Assembly (NCBI GenBank): GCA_003439945.1 | Contig: QVRM01005253.1 | Span: forward strand, 1 to 64,000 | Origin: Dermanyssus gallinae | Lineage: Eukaryota; Arthropoda; Arachnida; Mesostigmata; Dermanyssidae | DNA length: 64,000 nucleotides | Direction: 5' to 3' | In this document: in pieces, positions 33,923-45,299 of the stretch | Position numbering within the stretch: the first letter of the stretch is position 1 | Layout of the letters: the number at the start of each line of letters is the position of its first letter | Notes under the pieces: generated by a model | The model's input: only the letters and a program-made list of their open reading frames with translations | What the model was told of the DNA's origin: nothing | The model's database searches: none | Made by a program: the position numbers and the translations under genes

Positions 33923-34383
33923 ACAAAGAGTACTCTGAAAGCACTTGTCGGCTCTGTTTGCAGAATTGCGCTAAGTACCACTCAGTCAACTGTCCTGCTT
34001 ATGTGGAGGTCGCTGCATATTCTCTTAATCGATGACTTACATTGAGTACACCTAGTACATAGGACATATATATATATATATACACAGCGGCGCAGCACTG
34101 GACAGTGAGATCATGGATCCCATATTCTTGGCAGGATCTGATGTCACTGCCTGTCACTCTTTCACAAGCCATTGCAATTTCCCGAAACGAATTCTTATTC
34201 CAGATCAAATCATTATGTTGATGCTGAATATTTGTGTCTCTTTTCATGTCTTTCTCTTTCGTATATACTTTAAATTATCAGCACCAGTTGCTTTCTTCAA
34301 TGTACCAGTCTGTATTGGCATACCAATCAGTAAGGTGTTCAGCTTGCATTGTGAATAATTGTTCTCACTTAATCTTGTCTCAA

Positions 34384-34852
34384 TAATGTCGACTCTGCCT
34401 TACCCTCTGCAAATAGAGATGTGTGTCGTAACTGAGATCAAACGAATCTTAATGGAACTTCATCCCAACCTGCTTAATCTTTCCCATTCGACATCCACCA
34501 TGAACACAAGGGGATCACACACACACAACTTCTCATCTTGACTGCAGCTTTATGTAACCAATCTCGTTTCTCAATATCAAATCTCGGTGCCACATATTGG
34601 AACAAGCTCCCCCCAGAGGTGCGCGCAACATCTTCTTTGACAATATTCAAACAAAGTGCTAAGCAATACTATTTAGGTACCTTACTCTAATATAAGCCGA
34701 ACACGATAATAACATAATCATAATGACAATAAGTAAAATTATAAGAAAATATGCAATATAAACTAGCTTTTGATGGCTTTGAGGAGCTGTGAACCTATGT
34801 ACAAATGTAAGCCACTCATAAGAATAATAAAACCTATCTATCTATCTATAAT
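34384..34852 (+). mobile_element. LINE-A copy 2, 5'-truncated 3' end
   Basis: Starts within the ORF2 C-terminal coding region (STLPYPLQIEMCVVTEIKRI, LNLSHSTSTMNTRGSHT, LGATYWNKLPPEVRA), with a frameshift near 34530, then the 3' UTR and a TCTA-repeat tail. It is roughly 90 percent alike by eye to the copy at 83-590 on the opposite strand. Truncation at the 5' end is typical of target-primed reverse transcription. Confidence 0.9.
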
Positions 34853-34984
34853 CCATTCGTGCATAACTCCATCCATCCGGAAAAAATTCAGCTCGTTGGT
34901 CACCGGTGGCTATATTTAGGCCGTTGCATATTCTGTTCATTATGACTGTATCCAGACGGCTCCGCCATCAGCAATAATGGTAGT

Positions 34985-35300
34985 AGTGTAGTAATATACG
35001 AGTTTATCGCTGATTATACCTACCGAAAACAACAGCGGGCTTATGTAGTCGCCTTGCCCGAACCCTGTGGTTTCGTCCAGGCGTTTTCGTCTCTACATCT
35101 CTCATATCCTTCGATCAAATTAATTCACGTACAGGGTCATCGGTCCCGACTAGGTCCATTTCTTGTCAAGCACACCTGGAGTGGGAGTCACCTCGGGCCA
35201 TACCTCGGGGGTTAGAGACGCCTCAACAATCCGGCGGTTCACTTCCCTCATTAATTTCTGCTTTCTAGCGCCTTTCAGCGTTTTTCTTTAAATCCTCTTT
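34985..35300 (-). pseudogene. Degenerate LINE reverse transcriptase fragment
   Basis: The minus-strand reading around 35080-35020 gives GFGQGDYISPLLF, matching the RT motif GxxQGDxxSPLLF. Upstream pieces (RKTLKGARKQKLMREVNRRI) are broken by stops. A single motif supports it. Confidence 0.35.
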
Positions 35301-35574
35301 TAAAACAGGCTACCAACTTGTATTGTTTGCAAGCTGCGATAGGCAGGGGTCTGACTTTGTAATGACAACGTTTTGCAAAGCGGCGTCCACTAATATCGAG
35401 TCCCTCTTGGATTTTTCAGTTTTGATACGCTTCCCTGAACCTCCGTAGACAATCTTGTTGAAAACAACATATTCTACCTTCGAATTCCAGGCAAAAGCGT
35501 TAATATCGGAAGAACCCATAATCGAATACCGCACACGTGTTGCAATATGGGAAAATCGGCGACGCGGCTACGAT

Positions 35575-35955
35575 GAAACGGATAATAGCCGTCGCGCAAT
35601 CCTAAAACGAATAATATCAATAAAACATTAGCATATATTTTCGATGGCAAACTGGGAGTCGAAAAACAGGTCGGAAACATTCTTACACGTTATGCAGTCA
35701 TCGTTACGTGTATATATATATATATATATACATTGTAGAATAACTCGGCGAGAAAATAATTTTTTTGCCGAGTTGTACTAGACCTCGATGTTTGTTGGAC
35801 GAACTCTGAAACACCTTATATAATAGCCCTCGTACAATCTTAAAACGACTAATATCAATAAAGCATTAGCATATTAGGTCGGAAACAATGAAAACAAAAA
35901 ACAGGTCGGAAACATTCTTACAAGTTACGCAGTTACGCAAGTTACGCAGTCATCG

Positions 35956-36001
<46 letters not shown>
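35575..36001. repeat. Tandem duplication of a 240-bp unit ending in (TA)n
   Basis: The sequence beginning GATAATAGCC near 35579 (AATATCAATAAA, CATTAGCATAT, CAGGTCGGAAACATTCTTAC, GCAGTCATCG, then TA repeats) recurs from about 35821 in the same order and orientation, again ending in (TA)n. The second copy contains its own small triplication of GTTACGCA near 35924-35950. Confidence 0.85.
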
Positions 36002-36005
<4 letters not shown>

Positions 36006-37555
36006 ACTAATTTTGAGGTATAGTCAATGCACTTTTAAGAATTATTACCAGGCTTTACGGTTAGCCCAGAAAATGGACCAGTGCATCGGCCCTGCGTTGC
36101 GCCGCTTGACTGTTCGCTGAATTCGTCGTTACATATTGTGTAACGCCATTGAAACTAATTCGTAGTATCATCTGACTAAACTTAAAAGTTTCGGTGCTAT
36201 TTTATTATAGTATATATGAACATTTCGTACTTCATAAGATACAAGTTCATAAAAAATAATTAATTAATAAGATTATGTGCTACTTCTCTTTAGCTGAATT
36301 GTTCTCTGTTTTAGGTCGACCACGCTTTAGAAATCCTAAGGTGAAAAGCGGATACAACATTATAAACATATTTCAAACTACATTTTAGATACGCACATTA
36401 AGTCTACACAACTGATGTATGTTGAATATAGACATAAATACACGCATTTTCTACGCACATGCAACTCGAATGCTCGAAATCCGACATCAATATGATGTAA
36501 CTAAATAAATAAGTACGTCAACGCTGCATAGTTTCACGTTAGTGTCTAAGAAAGTGTCACGAACGTCCTCTGCACGTTCTCAGTTTCTTCAACGTAGTGG
36601 TTAATTATCTTAAAGCTGCCGATTAATCGTATTATCCAATCTAGAGGACACGCAGCAAACTTGCTAATCCCATAAACTTTTTGAGAAATGTGATTCTCGG
36701 TAAGATGGTGGTATTATGCTGGACTATGTTTTTTTTTCTTCTTATTCTTCTTTGGTGGTGGTATGCTAGACTATTCTTGATTATAGGCGGCTGTCATATT
36801 AGCGAGCAACGATTCTGTGCCAACTAGATATCCTGCTATGAATCACCTGCCAGCTTGTGGCAAATATCCACTTGTAAAAAAAATTGAGACAATACCTACA
36901 TGCGAAAGACAAACGTCAAACTTGCTTTCTATAGAGCTACCTTGTCTCCACACATCAATGACTGCTGTCGCAAGGCGAATGTCAATACGAATAGAAGCTA
37001 ACGCTCGTCTTTGCAGGTCGTGTTTGCTGTTCGTTGGTATGGTCGCTGTATTTGTCTTGTCTTGTAGAACTTGCAGTCAGTCTGAATGCATGCAGGTCGA
37101 ATCTGTATACAGGTACTTCAGCGACAGCGACGAATGCAGCGTCATTTAGGACTTGGAATGCAGCTTCTTTTGTATAGACAGGTCGAGCGTGTCTGAGCGC
37201 TCGTATCGTTTTCGAGCGTGGGCGCTGCTCGGCTGTGCTTCATAACGAACGCGTTCGAGAAGTAGTAGAAGCAGTCGCGTTTTTTCTCAGCAACAAAACC
37301 ATCCTAGCGTTTTAGCGATCGAGCGATGATACATCGTAGTCCATCAGAGCCCTAGCATAGCACTTTTGGCGTGAGAGCTATTTGGATTGAGAATGAAACG
37401 TTTCGACAGCAACAGGTCGTGTACGCGCCGTATATATAGACACATAGAATAAGCATTGACAGTCAGTAGTCGTGTTTCGAAAAGATCTACTGCACACATC
37501 ATCTTTCTCGTTCGCTCATAAACAGCATACGTAGAAAAATATTTTTTGTCGTCTG
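36002..37555. other. No recognisable gene
   Basis: AT-rich to 36800. A 110-codon plus-strand frame (36817-37149) includes a possible acceptor TTTGCAG at 37012-37018 followed by a hydrophobic stretch (CLLFVGMVAVFVLSC) and a Cys-rich end, but no family is recognisable. Confidence 0.4.
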
Positions 37556-37559
37556 TTGA

Positions 37560-38400
37560 CGTTCCGGAAACGGCTATGCCGTATCGGACCGACAATGTGC
37601 CATTGCCACTTCCTATAGTACTTCTTCTGCGCTACCAGACTTCTCGTTCAGACAGTTGCCGTTTTACAGTGTGCTTCGCTTCAGTCACCCCTTCGGGGTT
37701 AAGAATATAAGTATATATATATGAAAAGGAACCTGCTCCAAAAAAGGAAATCTTTCACCACACTGTGGTTGTTATATAAAATTGCATTGCAAACAGCCAC
37801 GGCCCAAGCGGTGGCGGCGACACAACGTTATTTAATTCACGTATTGTATTTTGGCTACCTCTGTCTTCAATACAGATGTCTGTTCTCTCGCTCTCGTTTT
37901 CGTTCTTGCTGTCTCCTTTTTCTTCTTTCCCTTGTCCTTTTCTCTGCTGCTCTTAAATTTTTTTTAACATACTCCTTCATGAATACGCCAGCGTCGCCTG
38001 CAGTAGGGCATCGTTTCTTAATGCGTCTGCACAACAGTAGTGATGCTTTGGGAGTTAAGGCAGCATACAGTAGTACGCCTGACAGGAACGAGACATTTGA
38101 GGCTGAGAAAAAAGGCATAAACAGGCCGAAAGTCTGTAGAGTTCTTAATGCATACTTGCGACACAGCATAACCAGCCTGGGCAGCGCCGTGACTGACTAC
38201 TTAGTGTTATAGAGCCAATCACGGTAGCGTCCGAGACGAGTGTCTTCCCATCCTCACGTGTTGTTACGGTCATACCTTCAGGTCGCCGGGAGTCGTCTGC
38301 GTACAGGCCTTGCAAGCTCGAGGACACAAGGTTGGCCAGAACCCCTTACGGCATGAACCAGTGTACCATTCAGAGCAGCGTTCTTGTTCTCTGGCCTAAG
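37560..38400 (-). pseudogene. LINE-B remnant 2 (C-terminal domain and 3' region)
   Basis: The minus strand near 38320-38230 gives DSRRPEGMTVTTREDGKTLV, the diagnostic C-terminal block of LINE-B. Further downstream CRKYALRTLQTFGLFMPF corresponds to its KYA...F-P block. The 37560-38100 part is repeated at 41110-41700. Confidence 0.65.
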
Positions 38401-39844
38401 CTGCGGATGCAGAATAAGCCATGGTGACCTAAAGGTCGGATCTTCTCGCCGCAGCTGCGCTCATCTCCCTCGATTTGCGGGGTCCCAAAGCGGAGATCAA
38501 TGCGGGTTCTGAGGACAAAGTTGTTAAAAAGGGTTCCAACGAAAGTACTTGATAGAGCATTTAGCCAGCACCTTTGAAAGGAACTGCTCGAAGGAGTGCT
38601 TTGTCAGCCTTATCTTTTGCTGAGCGTGCCTCTGCTTGCCATGTGGCCTGTGCGTTGACATTTGAAAGATAACATTGCCCCGCTTCGAAATAACGAAGCG
38701 GGTGAGGGGTGTTTGGAAGTTATAATTATGTTACGTGAGCGGCCTCTTCATGTCCCGTTCATTAGTGTATAAATGGGGAACTTCAATCACACCTGGCCCA
38801 CACATTTCTGAACGAATTTCACTTTCTGAGAAAACTGTGGACACGTTGTGGATGCGTGCGCGAAACCTCGAAACTGATGACAAATTCTCGTCTCCCGTAT
38901 ATCGCCTATTAATGACATCGCGGGTATTTGTTTTAGTGTGCATATAGCTGGGACCCACACTACAATACTTTCATCACCACCAGAAATTCTGCATGAATGA
39001 AAAGATCCCATGAACGAGCTTAAACATCGTCATTGCGGAGTTCAGTCTTTTAGTAAAAAAAAATGTTTGTTGCGTATTATCATCTTGAATGCACTATTTC
39101 AGCTTTTACAGCTGTTTCTGCTTGCCCGATATATCTACTGGGGGCATATTTGTCGGTACAAGTAATTGTCCTCGCTACATTTCTATACGTGGGGTTGTTT
39201 TCTGCTACACAATTATTAGAGCTTGCGACGCTTCAGGCGTACTTCAGAAGGCACACAACTTATATAGAGGTACGGCCGAGTACAAGAAGGAGTGCTCCGA
39301 GGCTCATAGCGGAGAACTTCTTTGGCGTCGACGTGATTTTCGTAGTCGATTTTATGGATTCAGTGGTTCGATCGTTCAAAAATGCAGGATTGCAGCTGCA
39401 GTGAACTGAGCGCCTTGGGGGACGGAGGGTGGCACCGACCGCCACCCCAGTAACCCTCGTAAGTGGGTCAATTACGAACAAACTTTGGAGGACTCTGTTT
39501 TTCGGCGGGCGCCTGTGATACCCAGAAAGTCCTGCCGGGGAAACGAATACGGAAGATGAGACGCCGCTCCAAAGTTTTTCTCTAAAGTCTATACGGCTCT
39601 TATGCATGCTCTAGTGGGACTTATTAGAAGGCTGCTACATTGACACAGCACGCAGGCAGGAGTTGGTTGTGTTATGCATGCTTATGTCGGACATGATTGT
39701 GATAATTCCTTTTCACAAAGATTTATTTCATTATAATTTAGAAGAATATATAAAATGCTTCACGGCGTTGCTGCTCGTCGACCTAGTTGCTCCTTCTGCG
39801 CGCCGTAGTCGCTCTATCGCTCATGCCCGTGAGGAAGTCCTGAC

Positions 39845-40222
39845 GGGTGACCGGTGACCGACTCTCTGACCCCTTCCCTTGTCGGTCCCGGCGCGTCCCG
39901 CCCGGGGACTGCCGTTACGCGAGCTGAGACCTCAAAGATGAGAAAGTATGCGGACCTAAGTCGGGCGCACCACTTTTCGCCATTCGCGTTCGAGACGATG
40001 GGTGGCCCTGGGCCCCTCACGGTAACATTGATCTCTCGGGTTGGCGACGCATTACGGCAGGCGACAATGGACAAGAGGGCGCACGCCTTCTTCTCCCAGC
40101 GACTGTCCCTGGAGATCCAAAGAGGTAACGCGACCTCAGTGCTCGGAACTATGAGAGACTGGATCATTCCTTTTTGCGAAAGACTCATTTTCTCTTTAGA
40201 TATATTTAACGATATATTTTAG
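39845..40222 (+). pseudogene. LINE-B remnant 3 (C-terminal domain)
   Basis: An open frame of 122 codons encodes RKYADLSRAHHFSPFAFETM followed by ISRVGDALRQATMDKRAHAF and FSQRLSLEIQRGNATSVLGT. This is the best-preserved C-terminal block of the family in the window and ends at a natural-looking stop near 40222. Confidence 0.8.
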
Positions 40223-40394
40223 GTATGTAGACTAATACATTTGTTATAGTCATGTTTATTTAAAAACAACTGTAGTATGTAATGCGGTTTCATGAAGTGT
40301 CTGGAACAATTTGTTTATTATCAGTTTCGTGTTTAGATGAGTATGGCATCATAGTTAATATTTTCATATATATATATATATATTGAGAGATTTT

Positions 40395-41000
40395 AAGTTT
40401 CGCTGCATGCATTGGCTTGGAACTGAACCCTTCCAAGTGTGAAGTTCATATCATTGGTTTAGGCGTAGCTGACGTTTTAGATCTCTCTTTGGAAACATCA
40501 CTGGGAGGATTGGGCTTTGATCTCGATTTTACAACCATATAGGGCCGTCTCTTGTAGTCGTTATTAAAAAAATCCTGTGCCTCCTGCTACCGCCTGAAGG
40601 TTTAATTCGGACATTACGCAACGGGCGTTAATTTGCTGAAAGTTCAGCATTTTTGGAACGACATTCGCTTACATTCCTTCAACGATTTCTTCTTTTATTG
40701 GCGTCGATGGCCTTTCCAACGGCGGTCATCTTTGGTCTATTCACGTTTGTCGTGACATTGACGGTACCACGTAGACAGAGTGTTTCGACACTATTTGACC
40801 ACCGTAAGCAGTTCGTAACATTTCCACATTTTACAATATATGATTTGGTTTTTAACACAGGGCTTGATACAAATTCGTTGCTCCTCCATTTTGAGCTCCT
40901 TAAATATCGCCGAGCCTTGTTTTCTTCACTTCTTCACAAGCCAAACCCAAACAATAAACGTCGCCACTAATTGGCCTGCGGGTAGCTGATGAATGGCGCT
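40395..41000 (+). pseudogene. LINE-B remnant 4 (post-catalytic RT segment)
   Basis: The plus-strand reading at 40400-40530 gives CIGLELNPSKCEVHIIG and then SLGGLGFDLDF, matching the LxLNPSKCE motif and the following GG(I/L)GI block of non-LTR RT. Because it lies downstream of a C-terminal block in the same orientation, it is a separate insertion or a rearrangement. Confidence 0.55.
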
Positions 41001-41109
41001 TCTAAAATACACCGGAACACTTTGATGGTTTCGGACCAAGTTTTAAACTTCAGCATATTAGAACTTGTCGATCCGCCCTTGTATATATATATATATATAT
41101 ATATATATA

Positions 41110-41258
41110 CCAAAAATGGCTCTTCCGTATCGGGTAGGGAAAATGTGCCAATACTACTTCCTATAAACTGCGCTACTAGACTAAGAGAGCCACTATTTTC
41201 TAGTATGCTTTGTTCAGCCTCGAGATTAGGAGTGTTTTTCAATGACCGGATTAAAAAG

Positions 41259-41327
<69 letters not shown>

Positions 41328-41705
41328 AAAGAGGGGGACGGGAGAGAGAACAATCAACTTCTCATGAGGAAACATTTTACCGCAGAGTGGGTTTCACATA
41401 AAGCTGCTCTGCAAATAGCAATGATCCAAGCGGTGGCGGCGTTAGAGTTGATTAACTCACGTCTTATATCCTGGTGACCTCGATCGATTGCGGAGGCCCG
41501 CTTGTCTTCAGTACAGATGCCCGCTCCTCTCCCTTTCTACCTACCTAGAGCTCTTCTCTGTTACCCTAAACCTTATTATTGAATTCGTTCATGAATAAGT
41601 CACTATCGCCAGCACGAATGTATCGTTTCTAAATGTGTCTGCACAACAGTAATAATGCTTCGGGAGTCAAGGCAGCGTCGAGACAATCGAGGTCCTTTTC
41701 TCTCT
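41110..41705 (-). repeat. LINE-B 3'-region repeat, second copy
   Basis: Shares ordered blocks with 37560-38100: CGTATCGG ... AATGTGCCA ... ACTTCCTATA, then CAAGCGGTGGCGGCG, TGTCTTCAATACAGATG-like, and TGTCTGCACAACAGTA ... TTCGGGAGT(C/T)AAGGCAGC. Same orientation as the first copy; similarity about 75-80 percent by eye. Confidence 0.7.
41263..41327. repeat. (TA)n followed by (GA)n
   Basis: (TA)21 then about eleven GA units and an A/G-rich tail. Confidence 0.95.
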
Positions 41706-42973
41706 CTACAGTGAGCAAACCATACTATGTGCTTCTGTGAGAAATGGAGATGTTGTTTAGGAGTCAGTCACTATATATATATATATATATATAAACTTAT
41801 GGCCTTGGAATGGAGTAATACACTGCCTAGTTTACCGATCCGGCACGCCTCATGCTAGACATTCTAGACGTGTGTCCACCTATGATGTGTGTGTGTATAT
41901 ATATGTATATTGTACGCATCTATTTGTCTATAAGGACCCGTATTTAGCACCATACACTTAGTTTGCGTGACAGGCCGTCCATTACTTATGTACATACGAT
42001 TATACACATTTGCTGCACGAAGTGTTTACCACAGATGTTACCCGAGGCGTCTGTGGACGGACAGTGTCGACCGAGGTCGCGGGGAAGCAAGTCACGTTGA
42101 AGTGCTCTACCTCTAACCGAAGGCCACCGGCCCGTAGACATCACGCACGCCGAATGGTGGTTCTAGCAGAGAAAGCAGATAGGGTGGGACAAACATTCAT
42201 GCTAGAATCTTGTAAAGCTGTAACTTATTAACAACAAAGTTAGAGCACACGGTCAAATATAGATTGCGTGTTCTCCCAACGACTAGATGTGTCGATATGT
42301 TATGCATTGCTCCACCAAGAAGCCGTGATACGTAGTGCTGAGGAGCTGGTATCTCCTAAGACTAACAATGTTACTTTGCATGTTTTGCCTTTCGTTATGT
42401 TGTGCTATGTATCTAGGTGATGGTACTACCACACATACAACAACACTCGTAAGGTATAGTAAACCCTGTTTGTCGCGTTGCGATGAAGTATGCGGTAAAA
42501 TCTCGTTTTAATCATTATTTTGTAAAACATTACATCCGATATAGTAATACAAATTATTATTAAACATATAAGTGGAAATCGGCGGGCAACCAGTCTCTCA
42601 GGCAGTTGATGTGTCTTTGGCTGCATCCGCAGTGAGTGCCTCCTGGAGCAAACCTGATGTACCAACGTCTGAAATATGGCGATACGCAAATAAAGCCTTA
42701 ATAATAATAATAATAACGTGGCACTGTATGTCTCCCATGATGTTTTGGGAGTTGTAGTCGTACGTTAGTAAAATACGTGTTCCACTTCTTTACAGCATTA
42801 GTTTCGCCAATGACTATCGTGAAATAGTCATTTGTGACTAAACGTCCAATGTTGACCTAAAGTGTATTGCCTCTACATTAGACAAAAAGCGGTGTCTTTT
42901 ATGTTCTAAACGTGCGTCCAGCTACAACTGAGCGATACGAAATTGCCTAGATGTGTTTTTCTTTGTTTAGACG

Positions 42974-42978
<5 letters not shown>

Positions 42979-43028
<50 letters not shown>
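42979..43028. repeat. (TA)25 microsatellite
   Basis: Pure TA, 50 bp. Confidence 0.95.
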
Positions 43029-43032
<4 letters not shown>

Positions 43033-43795
43033 GTATGGGCATTGTTTGTTCGTTGTAAGCGTTTGCCTACGCTCATTCTAGGAAGAACGTAGGAAAGGTA
43101 CGCATAGTTTAAGAATTTCCCACAATACGGAACATCACCGGAATTGTGGGCAAGCTAGCAGTCTTTCCTGTCATTGATCTTTGCATTTACGGTGAATACT
43201 TTCTCGTCAGAGCAGAAGCGAAGACGGCCCACTGCTTCATACTTGAGACCCTGTCGTGAGTTTTCCTCTTCACTGCGTAGTAACCTGGTTCTGTTTTGTC
43301 TTCAACCGTGTAACCGGCTGTGATTCGCTAAACTGCCCGTTAACTGTCGCCAAGGAAATTTCCAATCTAGAAGCGTGTTCTATATATATATATACCCACA
43401 CAATATGTAAATATATACACCAGCAATGACTGACTCGAGCTGGAAGAGAACAATCATAACGAATCGTCATTGGTCACCAGGTTTGCCGTGCACGGCTTCC
43501 ACCATTTGACGTGCATGACGCAGGTTATCACTAACCTGAACAAAGCTGTGTCTGCAAATACTGTCGAAAAGTGTGTGATAGATACCATGAGGGAAATTGT
43601 AATCGAATTAGGTCATTGACCCAACTTACAGCCCCAGACCCAACTAATTGAACGTTTGATCATCTTGACGACGTTGGCATATGAACATATGTATTTTATA
43701 AGTAGAAATATAAATGTACATATGTGTATACTCACCAAATGTCAGCTTATAGGACATAACTAGGTATAATGACACGATAAAGTGTGAAATAAATC

Positions 43796-43797
<2 letters not shown>

Positions 43798-43845
<48 letters not shown>
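43798..43845. repeat. (TA)24 microsatellite
   Basis: Pure TA, 48 bp. Confidence 0.95.
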
Positions 43846-43848
<3 letters not shown>

Positions 43849-43869
43849 CAAAATAGTCTGAGATTTAAG

Positions 43870-44130
43870 TCAAAAGCATTTACAGCATTTTAAGAATTTT
43901 TTTTAAAGAAGAAACAAAGCGACAGTTTTGTTTCTTTACAGTTTCAGATGTTTATTCACAGTTTTAGATGGAAAAGATGGAAACTTCGTCGGAAAAAAGA
44001 TATTTTTCACACAAAATCGGATATGAACTGATGTTTCCGGAAATTGTTCCACATCATCGCCAATAGCGGCAACACTTTCAGCCGAACAAGGGCTTTGTGG
44101 ACTTCTGCGACTTGGTACCATCACGATCAC
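43870..44130 (-). pseudogene. Decayed mariner-like transposase fragment
   Basis: The minus-strand frame reads SRRSPQSPCSAESVAAIGDD followed by VEQFPETS, which resembles the end of the helix-turn-helix region of mariner-like transposases. After a deletion it gives SFPSKTVNKH and, in a shifted frame, NCRF, resembling the stretch after the first catalytic Asp (DEAxFxxxGxVNxHNxRxW). Short and broken; assignment by pattern only. Confidence 0.35.
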
Positions 44131-44418
44131 GTACGGAACCTATCCTGTGACTGTTTTTTTGCACAAGTTCACAAATGAGGTCCCACAAAGTCAGTTTATA
44201 TCGACCGTAAAGTACCGAAAAGCTCGCCAGCATGCCTGTATAGACTTTTAATTTCATGCTAAATGTTTATAATCTCCAATCATTTGTTTCTTGACAAACG
44301 TGTCCATCCTGGATTTGGCGGCTCTACTGTTCTCTTTACCAAGAGAGCAGATCACGAAGAGGGCCGAGCCAAGCGCAGGGACTTTTGAAATGAAAGGAGC
44401 CAGATAAATGTTCGGACA

Positions 44419-44457
<39 letters not shown>

Positions 44458-45030
44458 TAGAGAGACCGCTGTGCCAATCATCCGGTCGAAATTCTGCAAG
44501 CACAACTGTATGTATCCTGCCCCTCGGAACTCATTCATGGCCCTTATTTGTGTGCAGTTGTATTGTGTCGTTGTGCCCGAGACTGGCTCCCGGTGGTATT
44601 TAGCGCCGCGGACTCAGTAAAAATCCGCTCCGCTAACAGCTGCAGGACTTGCATCTCGGTTTCGGCTGATCTCGGCCTGTTGCGTTCTCTGCCTAAGTGG
44701 CCACCTAAAGTCAATTGTGGTGTGGTCATTAGTACTACTACTACTACTAATACCACGACTACTACCACTTTGCCTTCTAGCATACAGCGAGGAGGGGCGT
44801 ACAGCGCTGGCCTAATGGTGTGGAAGTTAAGTTGCGCGAGAGAGGTTGACGGAATGGTATTGCATGCTGTCGTACATGGTTCATTGGTCCGGCCTGGAAA
44901 CCCAGTATTATCTAGCCGGCGGGTTTGCGTCCGCTTCGCTTCGCCCCGCTCCGTCGCCGAACTGCCTTGTGGTCTACTAAATCGTTTGGCAACGTGCTTG
45001 TATGACGTTCGATCCACAGCTGTATGATAA

Positions 45031-45189
45031 CTAACAAGCCTCGTGCAGTTTGACCGGCCCTGCCTCCATTGCCTGCTCCGAGAGGCGGTCATCATCTATC
45101 TCCGTCTCTGGCGACGCCGACCCAGCACCAACGACCAGACTCTCGAACAAGAGCCGAGCACAACGTTCTACGATGTGAGCCTTCTTCAT
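45031..45189 (-). CDS. Candidate small ORF or terminal exon, 52 residues
   Basis: Reads MKKAHIVERCARLLFESL, then an acidic stretch PETEIDDDRLSEQAMEAG, ending HEAC and a TAG stop. The frame is open further upstream to beyond 45230 without another ATG. Residue composition (amphipathic helix, then acidic tail) looks protein-like, but I recognise no family. It overlaps the plus-strand candidate at 45049-45174; at most one is likely real. Confidence 0.28.
   Translation of the reverse strand: MKKAHIVERCARLLFESLVVGAGSASPETEIDDDRLSEQAMEAGPVKLHEAC
45049..45174 (+). CDS. Candidate internal exon, plus strand
   Basis: Bounded by an acceptor CTCGTGCAG at 45040-45048 and a donor GTGAGC at 45175. The open frame reads SIACSERRSSSISVSGDADP and then TTRLSNKSRAQRST, a Ser/Arg-rich sequence typical of disordered regulatory segments. 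No family recognised, and no partner exon in matching phase was identified nearby. Confidence 0.25.
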
Positions 45190-45299
45190 TAGTTCATTAG
45201 CCGATGATGAAAACTCACCAGCACCGTCGACGACGACAATGACAACAACAGCAACAACAATAACACACTAACAGTAACGTAACAATAACAATGCAGCAT

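Larger units (their letters stand above)
42000..43860. other. No recognisable gene
   Basis: Contains (AAT)n at 42702-42716 and (TA)n at 42979-43028, 43380-43394 and 43798-43845. Open frames are short and without motifs. Confidence 0.5.
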
